This document shows positions 1 to 23,700 of a stretch of 64,000 nt of DNA, in pieces. Origin of the DNA: Panulirus ornatus (taxonomy: Eukaryota; Arthropoda; Malacostraca; Decapoda; Palinuridae); the NCBI RefSeq assembly GCF_036320965.1, contig NC_092235.1:10471539-10535538 (forward strand), given 5' to 3'. Each line of letters opens with the position of its first letter. Position 1 is the first letter of the stretch. Both the position numbers and the translations under genes were made by a program. A model generated the notes under the pieces. The model worked only from the letters and a program-made list of their open reading frames with translations. It did not search any database and was not told the DNA's origin.

Positions 1-561
1 TATGGATAGAGTTGTGCGCAGGAGGATGGATGTGCTGGAAATGAGATGTTTGAGGACAATGTGTGGTGTGAGGTGGTTTGATCGAGTAAGTAACGTAAGG
101 GTAAGAGAGAAGTGTGGAAATAAAAAGAGCGTGGTTGAGAGAGCAGAAGAGGGTGTTTTGAAATGGTTTGGGCACATGGAGAAAACGAGTGAGGAAAGAT
201 TGACCAAGAGGATATATGTGTCGGAGGTGGAGGGAACAAGGAGAAGAGGGAGACCAAATTGGAGGTGGAAAGATGGAGTGAAAAAGATTTTGTGTGATCG
301 GGGCCTGAACATGCAGGAGGGTGAAAGGAGGGCAAGGAATAGAGTGAATTGGAGCGATGTGGTATACCGGGGTTGACGTGCTGTCAGTGGATTAAATCAA
401 GGCATGTGAAGCGTCCGGGGTAAACCATGGAAAGCTGTGTAGGTATGTATATTTGCGTGTGTGGACGTATGTATATACATGTGTATGGGGGTGGGTTGGG
501 CCATTTCTTTCGTCTGTTTCCTTGCGCTACCTCGCAAACGCGGGAGACAGCGACAAAGCAA

Positions 562-579
<18 letters not shown>
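1..579 (+). mobile_element. RTE-type retrotransposon, 3' end
   Basis: Left-truncated by the window. Bases 2-373 encode the last 124 residues of the RTE polyprotein, including [16 protein letters not shown] and [15 protein letters not shown], followed by TGA at 374-376. The 3' UTR ends with the conserved tail TTGCGCTACCTCGCAAACGC and GGGAGACAGCGACAAAG, then about 20 A and (AT)n. The tail can fold on itself because CTACCTCGC is followed by GCGGGAGACAGC; a structured tail with a simple-repeat end is typical of RTE elements. The coding remnant is open throughout the visible part. Confidence 0.85.

Positions 580-646
<67 letters not shown>
580..646. repeat. (AT)n microsatellite
   Basis: Pure AT dinucleotide tract forming the tail of the RTE copy to its left and the left edge of the short element to its right. 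Confidence 0.95.
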
Positions 647-650
<4 letters not shown>

Positions 651-786
651 CCTCCCCTCTCATTTTTTTTAATTTTCCAAAGGAAGGAACAGAGAATTGG
701 GCCAGGTGAGGGTATTCCCTCAAAGGCCCAGGCCTCTGTTCTTAACGCTACCTCGCTAATGCGGGAAATGGCGAATAGTTTGAAAG

Positions 787-790
<4 letters not shown>
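647..790 (+). mobile_element. Short RTE-derived non-autonomous element, 5'-truncated
   Basis: Begins within AAATCCTCCCCTCTC and runs through GAATTGGGCCAGGTGAGGG and CCCAGGCCTCTGTTCTTAAC to the tail GCTACCTCGCTAATGCGGGA and AATGGCGAATAGTTTGAAAG, then (TA)n. It lacks the about 100-bp head seen in the copies at 871-1116, 36316-36552 and 36825-37061. No coding capacity. The tail resembles that of the full RTE but is a distinct subfamily. Confidence 0.75.

Positions 791-870
<80 letters not shown>
791..870. repeat. (AT)n microsatellite between inverted short elements
   Basis: AT tract with one GT interruption near 858. It separates two short elements that meet tail to tail. Confidence 0.95.
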
Positions 871-871
<1 letters not shown>

Positions 872-1114
872 TTTTTTTTTTTTTTCATACTATTCGCCAT
901 TTCCCGCGATAGCGAGGTAGCGTTAAGAACAGAGGACTGGGCCTTTGAGGGAATATCCTCACCTGGCCCTATTCTCTGTTCCTTCTTTTGGAAAATTAAA
1001 AAAAAAAAACGAGAGGGGAGGATTTCCAGCCCCCCGCTCCCTTCCCTTTTAGTCGCCTTCTACGACACGCAGGGAATACGTGGGAAGTATTCTTTCTCCC
1101 CTATCCCCAGGGAA

Positions 1115-1116
<2 letters not shown>
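871..1116 (-). mobile_element. Short RTE-derived non-autonomous element, near full length
   Basis: Minus-strand copy. From its 5' end (right) it reads CCCTGGGGATAGGGGAGAAA, then the TCGTAGAAGGCGACTAAAAG block, an A/T-rich centre, GGCCCAGTCCTCTGTTCTTAA and a tail beginning CGCTACCTCGC, and finishes in 15 A and (TA)n at 871. The first about 105 bp match the 5' UTR of the RTE copy at 63076, and the last about 45 bp resemble the RTE tail. No ORF of note. Confidence 0.78.

Positions 1117-1165
<49 letters not shown>
1117..1165. repeat. (AT)n microsatellite
   Basis: AT tract between the head of the short element and the A-rich tail of the minus-strand RTE. Confidence 0.95.
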
Positions 1166-12684
<11,519 letters not shown>

Positions 12685-12811
12685 GACATAACACTAAGAG
12701 CAGGTTGACCTGTGACGGTAAGTGTGACGTCATGTTGCGAACTGTGACGAGAGGACTGTTGACCTGTGACGGTGATGTCACGTTACGTCCAGTGACCATA
12801 GTAAGGCTGAC
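12685..12811 (-). repeat. Triplicated splice-donor region downstream of the third Dscam exon
   Basis: On the minus strand the exon end CCGTCACAG/GTCA recurs twice in the intron, so potential GT donors lie at 12811-12810 (authentic), 12763-12762 and 12709-12708, spaced 48 and 54 bp. The intervening sequences are also related, with shared GTCAC and AACRTGACRTCA words. The last copy ends CACTGGTACAG and runs without a break into the 23-bp minisatellite, whose units also end CTGGTACAG. Use of either downstream donor would run into an in-frame TAA, so these are probably decoys or relics. Confidence 0.75.
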
Positions 12812-12973
12812 CTGTGACGGTGACGGTGACGTCCCTGGAGGCGGAGTGTCCATGTCTGTTGGAGGCGCGGCAGGTGTAACGTCCACCGTCCGTGTCTCTT
12901 TGTGTCTGGCTGATGACCACTGTGCCATTATCGAACACCCGCTGACGTATGTCCGTGGGCAACACCCTGCCAT
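12812..12973 (-). CDS. Dscam: Dscam exon, C-terminal half of an Ig domain (probably Ig6)
   Basis: Third Dscam exon, 162 bp, between acceptor TTTCCTCCGCCAG and donor GTCACAG/GTCAGC. It encodes 53 whole codons beginning GRVLPTDIRQRVFDNGT and ending RDVTVTVT, with the F-strand motif DGGRYTCRASN supplying the Cys that pairs with KCPVAGYP in the preceding exon. It starts with two and ends with one base of split codons, so the domain boundary is phase 1, as usual for Ig-domain genes. The next exon must lie beyond position 1 on the minus strand; in fly Dscam1, as I recall it, that would be the Ig7 exon, which is alternatively spliced. Reading past the donor meets an in-frame TAA after nine codons, so the donor is needed. 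Two near-copies of the donor follow in the intron. Confidence 0.88.
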
Positions 12974-13008
12974 CTGGCGGAGGAAATGGTGGTGTGGGTA
13001 ACTACTGA

Positions 13009-13420
<412 letters not shown>

Positions 13421-13459
13421 TGACTGTGCTTTAGTGAAATAATACATAAAACCATCTAG

Positions 13460-14515
13460 CATATACCATCCAGTACTGGGATAAGGTCCAGTACCAGTAC
13501 CGGGATAAGGTCCAGTACCGAGATAAGGTCCAGTACCGGGATAAGGTTCAGTACCGGGATAAGGTCCAGTACCGAGATAAGGTCCAGTAAAGAAATAAGG
13601 TCCAGTACCGGGATAAGGTCCAGTACCGAGATAAGGTCCAGTACCCAGATAAGGTCCAGTACCGGGATAAGGTCCAGTATCGAGATAAGGCCCAGTTCCG
13701 GGATAAGGTCCAGTACCGAGATAAGGTCCGGTACTGGGATAAGGTCCAGTACCGGGATAAGGTCCAGTACTGTGATAAGGTCCAGTACTGGGATAAGGTC
13801 CAGTACCGGGATAAGGTCCAGTATCGAGATAAGGCCCAGTTCCGGGATAAGGTCCAGTACCGAGATAAGGTCCGGTACTGGGATAAGGTCCAGTACCGGG
13901 ATAAGGTCCGGTACTGAGATAAGGTCCAGTACAGAGATAAAGTCCAGTACCGAGATAAGGTCCTGTACCGGGATAAGGTCCAGTACCGAGATAAGGTCCA
14001 GTACCGGGAAAAGGTCCAGTATCGAGATAAGGTCCAGTACCGGGATAAGGTCCAATACCGGGATAAGGTCTAGTACCGGGATAAGATCCATTATAGAGAT
14101 AAGGTCCAGTACCGGGATAAGGTCCAGTACAGAGATAAGGTCCAGTACCGAGATCAGGTCCAGTACCGGGATAAGGTCCAGTACCGAGATAAGGTCCAGT
14201 ACTGTGATAAGGTCCAGTACCGAAATAAGGTCCAGTACCGGGATAAGGTCCAGTCCCGGGATAAGGTCCAGTACCGGGATAAAGTCCAGTACCGGGATAA
14301 AGTCCAGTACCGGGATAAGGTCCCGAACCAAGATAAGGTCCAGTACAGAGATAAGGTCCAGTACCGAGATCAGGTCCAGTACCGGGATAAGGTCCAGTAC
14401 CGAGATAAGGTCCAGTACTGTGATAAGGTCCAGTACCGAAATAAGGTCCAGTAGCGGGATAAGGTCCAGTCCCGGGATAAGGTCCAGTACCGGGATAAGG
14501 TCCAGTACTGGGATC
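13460..14515. repeat. 18-bp minisatellite, about 58 copies
   Basis: Unit CCAGTACCGGGATAAGGT with common variants CCGAGATAAGGT and CTGTGATAAGGT. Because 18 is a multiple of 3, long frames appear on both strands (TGPYPG on the minus, SSTGIR on the plus). A block of several units recurs: about 13670-13770 resembles 13795-13900, so there is some higher-order duplication. Confidence 0.97.
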
Positions 14516-14794
14516 GTAAGTTCCCATAAACAAGAAGACTTACAGCGCCATTAGCGATGGTAGTGGCCAGGGAGGGAAGTAAGTCGATGACTTAATTTTG
14601 ATAAAATTGTATATAATCAAATGTATACTTGCAGCCCCAGCTGCAGTGTGTATTACCATGTTAATACATTGCCTTAGGATAACTGGCCAAGGAATTACAT
14701 TGGCAATTAGTAATTTGAATCTACATTAACAAATAAGTTCCTCGCATGTTCTCCATTTCATTAATCTGTAAGTAATGATATAAGAGCCAAACTG
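14516..14794. other. Non-repetitive intron sequence
   Basis: About 280 bp of AT-rich sequence between two minisatellites. I see no ORF, splice-site pair or repeat unit in it. Confidence 0.6.
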
Positions 14795-17700
14795 TATTGC
14801 TGCTCTCAGGTAGTCTACACGTCCTCCATCACGTGTATTGCTGCTCTCAGGCAGTCTACACGTCCTCCATCACGTGTATTGCTGCTCTCAGGCAGTCTAC
14901 ACGTCCTTCATCACGTGTATTGCTGCCCTCAGGCAGTCTACACGTCCTCAATCACGTGTATTGCTGCTCTCAGGCAGTCTACACGTCCTTCATCACGTGC
15001 ATTGCAGGGCTCAGGCAGTCTACACGTCCTTCATCGTATGTATTGCTGCTCTCAGGCAGTCTACACGTCCCCCAGCACGTGTATTGCTGCTCTCAGGCAG
15101 TCTACAAGTCCTTCATCACATGTATTGCTGGGCTAAGGCAGTCTACACGTCCTCCATCACGTGTATTGCTGCTCTAAGGCAGTTTACACGTCCTTCATCA
15201 CGTGTATTGCTGCTCTCAGGCAGTCTACACGTCCTCCATCACGTGTATTGCTGGGCTCAGGCAGCCTACACGTCCTCAATCACGTGTATTGCTGCTCTCA
15301 GGCAGTCTACACGTCCTTCATCACGTGCATTGCTGGGCTCAGGCAGTCTACACGTCCTTCATCGCATGTATTGCTGCTCTCAGGCAGTCTACACGTCCCC
15401 CAGCACGTGTATTGCTGCTCTCAGGCAGTCTACAAGTCCTTCATCACATGTATTGCTGGGCTCAGGCGGTCTACACGTCCTCCATCACGTGTATTGCTGC
15501 TCTAAGGCAGTTTACACGTCCTTCATCACGTGTATTGCTGCTCTCAGGCAGTCTACACGTCCTCCATCACGTGTATTGCTGGGCTCAGGCGGTCTACACG
15601 TCCTTCATCACGTGTATGCTGCTCTCAGGCGGTCTACACGTCCTCCATCACGTGTATTGCTGGGCTCAGGCAGTCTTCACGTCCTTCATTACGTGTATTG
15701 TTGTTCTCAGGCAGTCTACACGTCCTTCATCACGTGTATTGCTGCTCTCGGGCAGTCTACAAGTCCTTCATCACGTGTCTTGCTGGGCTCAGGCAGTCTA
15801 CACGTTCTCTATCAAGAGTATTGCTGGACTCAGGCAGTCTACACGTCCTTCATCACGTGTATTGCTGCTCACAGGCAGTCTACACGTCCTCCATCACGTG
15901 TATTGCTGGGCCAAGGTAGTCTACACGTCCTTCATCACGTGTATTGCTGCTCTCAGGCAGTCTACACCTCCTTCATCACGTGTATTGCTGGGCTCAGGCA
16001 GCCTACACGTCCTTAATCACGTGTATTGCTGGTCTAAAGCAGCCTACACGTCCTCCATCACGTGTATTACTGGGCTCAGGCAGTCTACACGCCCTCCATC
16101 ACGTGTATTGCTGGGCTAAGGCAGTCTACACGTCCTTCATCACGTGTATTGCTGCCCTCAGGCAGTCTAAACGTCCTTCATCACGTGTATTGCTGCCCTC
16201 AGGCAGTCTACACCTCCTTCATCACGTGTATTGCTCCTCTCAGACAGTATACACGACCTTCATCACGTGTATGGCTGGGCTCAGGCAGTCTACACGTTCC
16301 TCCTCACGTGTATTGAAGATCCAGGCAGTCTACACGTCCTTCATCACGTGTTTTGTTGGGCTAAAGCAGTCTAAACGTCCTTCATCACGTGTGTTGCTGG
16401 GCTCAGGCAGTCTACACGTCCTTCATCACGTGTATTGCTGCTCTCAGGCGGTCTACACGTCCTCCATCACGTGTAATGCTCGGCTCAGGCAATCTACACG
16501 TCCTTCATCACGAGTATTGCCGGGCTCAACCGGTCTACACGTCCTCAATCACGTGTATTGCTGCTCTCAGGCAATCTACACGTCCTTCATCACGTGTATT
16601 GCTGCTCTCATGGAGTCTACACGTCCTTCATCACGTGTATGGCTGGGCTCAGGCAGTCTACACGTCCTTCATCACGTGTATTGCTGCTCTCAGGCAGTCT
16701 ACACGTCCTCCATTACGTGTACTGCTGCTCTCATGCAGTCTACACGTCTTCCATCAAGTGTACTCCTGGGTTCAGGCAGTCTACACGTCTTTCTTCACGT
16801 GTATTGCTGCTCTCAGGCAGTCTACACGTCCTTCATCACGTGTATTGCTGGGTTAAAGCAGTCTACACGTCCTTCATCAAGTGTGTTGATGGCCTCAGGC
16901 AGTCTACACGTCCACCATCACATGTGTTGCTGGGCTCAGTCAGTTTAAACGTTCTCCATCACGTGTATTGCTGGGCTCAGGCACTCTACAAGGCCTCCAT
17001 CACGTGTATTGCTGGGCTCAGGCAGTCTACACGTCCTTCATCACGTGTATGGATGCTCTCAGGCAGTCTACACGTCATTCATTACGTGTATTGCTGGGCT
17101 CAGGCAGTCAACACGTCCTTCATCACGTGTATTGCTCCTCTCAGGCAGTCTACACGTACTTCATCACGTGTATTGCTGCTCTTAGGCAGTCTACACGTCC
17201 TCCATCACGTGTATTGCTGGGTTCAGGTAGTCTACACGTCCTTCATCACGCGTAGTGCTCGGCTCAGGCTATACGTCCTCCATCACTTTTATTGTTGTGT
17301 TCAGGCAGTCTACACGTCCTTCATCACGTGTATTGCTGGGGAAAGAAATCTACTCGTCCTTCATCACGTGTAAAGCTAGGCTCAGACAGTCTACATGTCC
17401 TCCATCATGTGTATTGCTGGGTTAAGCATTCTACACGTCCTTCATCACGTGTGTTGCTGCTCTCAGGCAGTCTACATGTCCATCACGTGTATTGCTGCTC
17501 TCAGGCAGTCTACATGTTCTTCATCATGTGTATTGCTGGGCTAAAGCAGTCTACACGTCCTTCATCACGTGTATTGCTGGGATCAGATTGTCTACACGTC
17601 CTCCATCACGTGTATTGCTGTTCTCAGTCAGTCTACACGTTCTCCATCACGTATATTGCTGGGCTCAGGCAGTCTATACGTCCTTCATCAAGTGTATTGC

Positions 17701-20700
17701 TGCTCTCACGCAGTCTACACGTCCTCCATTACGTATATTGATGCTCTCAGGCAGTCTACACGTTCTTCATCACGTGTATTGCTGGGCTCATGCAGTCTAT
17801 ACGTCCTCCATTACGTGTATTGCTGGGCTCAGGCAGTCTACATGTCATTCATCAAGTGTATTGCTGCTCTCAGGGAGTCTACACGTCCTTCAACACGTGT
17901 ATTGCTGGGCTCAGGCAGTGTGAACGTCCTTCATTACGTGTATTGCTGCTCTCAGGCAATCTACACGTCCTTCATCACGTGTATTGCTGCTCCCAGGCAG
18001 TCTACACGTCCCTCCTCACGTGTATTGAAGGCACAGTCAGTCTACACGTCCTTCGTCACGTGTATTGCTGCTCTCAGGCAGTCTACATGTCCTCCATCAC
18101 GTGTATTGCTGGGCTCAGGCAATCAACACGTCCTCCATCACGTGAATTTCTGAGCTCAGGCACTCTACACGTCTTTCATCACGTGTATTGCTGGACTCAG
18201 GCGGTCTACACGTCCTCATTCACGTGTATTGCTGCTCTCAGGCAGTCTACACGTCCTTCATCACGTGTATTGCTGCTCTCAGGCGGTTTACACGTCCTCC
18301 ATCACGTGCATTGCTGGGTTCAGGCAGTCTACACGTCCTTCATCACGTGTATTGCTGGGGGAATATATCTACTCGTCCTTCATCACGTGTAATGCTAGGC
18401 TCAGACAGTCTACACGGCCTCCATCATGTGTATTGCTGGGTTAAGGCATTCTACACGTCCTTCATCACGTGTGTTGCTGCTCTCAGGCAGTCTACACGTC
18501 CTCCATCACGTGTATTGCTGCTCACAGGCAGTCTACACGTTCTTCATCACGTTTATTGCTGGGCTAAAGCAGTTTACACGTCCTTCATCACGTGTGTTGC
18601 TAGGATCAAAATGTTTACACGTCCTCCATCACGTGCATTGCTGGACTTAGGCAGTCTACACGTCCTTCATCATGTGTATTGCTGGGCTCAGGCAGTCTAC
18701 ACGTCCTTCATCACGTGTATGGCTGCTCTCAGGCAGTCTACACGTCATTCATCACGTGTATTGCTGGGCTCAGGCAGTCTACACGACCTTCACACGCGTA
18801 TTACTGGGCTCAGGCAATCTACACGTCCTTCATCACGTGTATTGCTCCTCTCAGGCAGTCTACACGTTCTTCATCACGTTTATTGCTGGGCTAAAGCAGT
18901 TTACACGTTCTCCATCACGTATATTGCTGGGCTCAGACAGTCTACACGTCCTTCATCACGTGTATTGCTGCTCTCAGGCAGTCTACACGTACTTCATCAT
19001 GTGTATTGCTGGGCTCAGGCAGTCTACACGTCCTTTATCACGTGTATGGCTGCTCTCAGGCAGTCTACACATCATTCATCACGTGTATTGCTGGGCTCAG
19101 GCAGTCTACACGTCCTTCACACGCGTATTACTGGGCTCAGGCAATCTACACGTCCTTCATCACGTGTATTGCTCCTCTCAGGCAGTCTACACGTACTTCA
19201 TCGCGTGTATTGCTGCTCTCAGGCAGTCTACACGTCATTCATCACGTGTATTGCTGGGCTCAGGCAGTCTACACGTCCTTCATACGCGTATTACTGGGCT
19301 CAGGCAATCCACACGTCCTTCATCACGTGTATTGCTCCTCTCAGGCAGTCTACACGTACTTCATCGCGTGTATTACTCCTCTCAGGCAGTCTACAAGTCC
19401 TTCATCACGTGTATTGCTGCTCTCAGGCGGTTTACACGTCCTCCATCTCGTGTATTGCTGGGTTCAGGCAGTCTACACGTCCTTCATCACGCGTAGTGCT
19501 CGGCTCAGTCTACACGTCCTCCATCACTTTTATTGTTGGGTTCAGGCAGTCTACACGTCCTTCATCACGTGTAGTGCTAAGCTCAGACAGTCTACACGTC
19601 CTCCATCATGTGTATTGCTGGGTTAAGGCATTCTGCACGTCCTTCATCAAGTGTGTTGCTGCTCTCAGGCGGTCTACACGTTCTTCATCACGTGTATTGC
19701 TGGGCTAAAGCAGTCTACACGTCCTTCATAACGTGTGTTGCTGGGATCAGAATGTCTACACGTCCTCCATCACGTGTATTGCAGGGCTCAGTCAGTCTAC
19801 ACTTTCTCCATCTCGTATATTGTTGGGCTCAGGCAGTCTACACGTCCTTCATCACGTGTATTTCTGCTCTCAGGCAGTCTACATGTCCTCCAACACGTGT
19901 ATTGCTGTTTTCAGGCAGTCTACACGTTCTTCATCACGTGTATTGCTGGGCTCATGCAGTCTACACGTCCTCCATTACGTGTATTGCTGGGCTCAGGCAG
20001 TCTACACGTCCTTCATCAAGTTTATTGCTGCTCTCAGGTAGTCTACACGTCCTTCATCACGTGTATTGCTGGGCTCAGGCAGTGTGAACGTCCTTCATTA
20101 GTGTATTGCTGCTCTCAGGCAATCTACACGTCCTACATCACGTGTATTGCTGCTCCCAGGCGGTCTACACGTCCCTCCTCACGTGTATTGAAGGCTCAAT
20201 CAGTCTACACGTCCTTCATCACGTGTATTGCTGCTCTCAGGCAGTCTACACGTCCTCCATCACGTGTATTGCTGGGCTCAGGCAATCTACACGTCCCCCA
20301 TCACGTGAATATCTGGGTTCAGGCAGTCTACACGTCTTTCATCACGTGTATTGCTTGACCTAGGTGGTCTACACGTCCTCAATCACGTGTATTGCTGCTC
20401 TTAGGCAGTCTACACGTCCTTCATCACGTGTATTGCTGCTCTCATTCTGTTTACACGTTCTTCATCACGTGTATTGCTGGGCTAAAGCAGTTTACACGTC
20501 CTTCATCACGTGTGTTGCTGGGATCAAAATGTGTACACGTCCTGCATCACGTGGATTGCTAGGCTCAGTCAGTCTACACGTTGTTCATCACGTATATTGC
20601 TGGTCTCAGGCAGTCTACAAGTCCTTCATCACGTGTATTGCTGCTCTTAGGCGGGTTACACGTCCTCCATCACGTGTATTGCTGGGTTCAGGCAGTCCAC

Positions 20701-23700
20701 ACGTCCTTCATCACGCGTAGTTCTCCGCTCAGTCTACACGTCCTCCATCACGTTTATTGTTGGATTCAGGCAGTCTACACGTCCTTCATCACGTGTATTG
20801 CTGGGGGAAATCAATCTACTCGTCCTTCATCACGTGTAATGCTAGGCTCAGACAGTCTACACGTCCTCCATCATGTGCATTGCTGGGTTAAGGCATTCTA
20901 CACGTCTTTCATCACGTGTGTTGCTGCTCTCAGGCAGTCTACACGTCCTTCATCACGTGTATTGCTGCTCTCATTCTGTCTACACGTTCTTCATCACGTG
21001 TATTGCTGGGCTAAAGCAGTTTACACGTCCTTCAGCACGTGTGTTGCTGGGATCAAAATGTCTACACGTCCTGCATCACGTGTATTGCTGGGCTCAGTCA
21101 GTCTACACGTTGTCCATCACGTATATTGCTGGGCTCAGGCATTCTACACGTCCTTCATCACGTGTATTGCTGCTCTCAGGCAGTCTACACGTCTTTCATC
21201 ACGTTTATTGCTGGGTTCAGGCAGTCTACACGTCCTCCATTACGTGTATTGCTGGGCTCAGACAGTATACACGTCCTTCATCAAATGTATTGCTGCTCTC
21301 AGGCAATCTACACGTCCTTCATCACGTGTATTGCTGCTCCCAGGCAGTCTACACGTCCCTCCTCACGTGTATTGCTGCTCTCAGGCGGTTTATACGTCCT
21401 CCACGTGTATTGCTGTTCTCATGCAGTCTACACGTCCTCCATCACGTGTATTGCTGGGCTCAGGCAATCTACAGTCCTCCCTCACGTGTATTGCTGGGCT
21501 CAGGCAGTCTACACGTCCTTCATCACGTGCATTGCTGGGCTCTAGCGGTCTACACGTCCTCAATAACGTGTATTACTGGGTTAAAGCAGTCTACACGTCC
21601 TTCATCACGTGTATTGCTGTTCTCATGCAGTCTACACGTCCCTCATCACGTGTATGACTCGGCTCAGGCAATCTACATGTCCTCCATTACGTGTACTGCT
21701 GCTCTCATGTAGTCTACACGTCCTCCATCACGTGTGCTGCTGGGTTCAGGCAGTCTACACTTCTTTCTTCACGTGTATTGCTGCTCTCAGGTAGTCTAAA
21801 CGTCCTTCATCACGTGCATTGCTGGGCTCAAGCAGTCTACACGTCTTTCATCACATGTGTTGATGGCCTCAGGCAGTCTACACGTACTCCATCACATGTA
21901 TCGCTGGTATCAGTCAGTCTGCACGTTCTCCATCACGTGTATTGCTGGGCTCAGGCAGTCTACACGTCCTCCATCACATGTATTGCTGGGTTCAGGCAGT
22001 CTACCTGTCCTTTTTCACGTGTATTGCTGCTCTCAGGCAGTCTACACGTCCTTCATCACGTGTATTGCTGGGCTCAGGCAGTCTACACGTCCTTCATCAC
22101 GTGTATTGCTGCTCTCAGGCAGTCTACACGTCATTCATCACATGTATTACTGGGCTCAGGCAGACTACACGTCCTTCATCACGCATATTGCTGGGCTCAG
22201 GGAGTCTACACGTCCTGCATCACGTGTATTGCTCCTCTCAGGCAGTTTACACTTACTTCATCACGTGTATTGCTGCTCTCAGCAAGTATATACTTCCTTC
22301 ATCACGTGTATTGCTGCTCTCAGGCGGTTTACACGTCCTCCATCACGTGTATTGCTAGGTTCAGGCAGTCTACACGTCCTTCATCACGTGTAGTGCTCGG
22401 CTCAGTCTACACGTCCTCCATCACGTTTATTGTTGGGTTCAGGCAGTCTACACGTCCTTCATCACGTGCATTGCTGGGCGAAAGCAATCTATTAGTCCTT
22501 CATCACGTGTAATGTTGGGCTCAGACAGTCTACACGTCCTCCATCACGTGTATTGCTGGGTTCAGGCAGTCTACACGTCCTTCATGACATGTATTGCTGC
22601 TCTCAGGCAGTCTATACGTCCTTCATCACGTGTATTACTGGGCTCAGGCAGTCTACACGTCCTTCATCACGTGTATTGCTTTGCTTAGGCTGTCTACACG
22701 TCCTTCATCACGTTTGTTGCTGGGCTCAGGAAGTCTACACGTACTTAATCACGTTTATTGCTTGCTCTCAGTCAGTCTACACATCCTTCTTCACGTGTAT
22801 TGCTGCTCTCAGGCAGTCTACACGTCCTTCATCACGTGTATGGCTGGGCTCACGCAGTCTACACGTACTTCATCACGTGTATTGCGGCTCTCCTTCAGTC
22901 TACACGCCCTCCATCACGTGTATTGCTGGGCTCAGGCAGTCTACACGTCTTTCTTCACGTATATTGCGTCTCTCAGGCAGTCTACACGTCCCCTATCACA
23001 TGTATTGCTGGGCTAAAGCAGTCTAAACGTCCTTCATCACGTGTGTTGCTGGGCTCAGGCAGTCTATACGTCCTCCATCACGTGTATTGCTGGGCTCAGT
23101 CAGTCTGCACGTTCTCCATCACGTGTATTGTTGGGCTCAGGGAGTCTACACGCCCTTCGTCACGTGTATTGCTGCTCTCAGGCAGTTTACACGTCATTCA
23201 TCACGTGTATCTGCTCTCAGGCAGTCTACACGTCATTCATCACGTGTATTGCTGGGCTCAGGCAGCCTATACATCCTTCATCACGCGTATTGCTGGGCTC
23301 AGGCGGTCTACACGTCCTTCATCATGTTTATTGCTGGTCTCAGGCAGTCTACACGTACTTCATCACGTGTATTGGTGCTCTTAGGCAGTCTACACGTCCT
23401 TCATCACGTGTATTGCTGCTCTCAGGCGGTGTACACATTCAACATCACGTGTATTGCTGGTTTCAGGTAGTCTACAAGTCCTTCATCACGTGTAGTGCTC
23501 GGCTCAGTTTACACGCCCCCTATCACGTTTATTGGTGGGGTCAGGAAGTCTCCACGTCCTTCATCACGAGTATTGCTGAGCGAAAGCAGTCTACACGTCC
23601 TTCATCACATGTAATGCCGGGCTCAGACAGTCTACACATCCTCCATCACCTGTATTGCTGGGTTCAGACAGTGTACACGTCCTTTTTCACGTCTATTGCT

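Noticed and set aside
13460..14515. TGPYPG-like repeat protein resembling a collagen or silk motif
   Set aside because: The 18-bp unit gives open frames on both strands automatically; intronic position between two Dscam exons.
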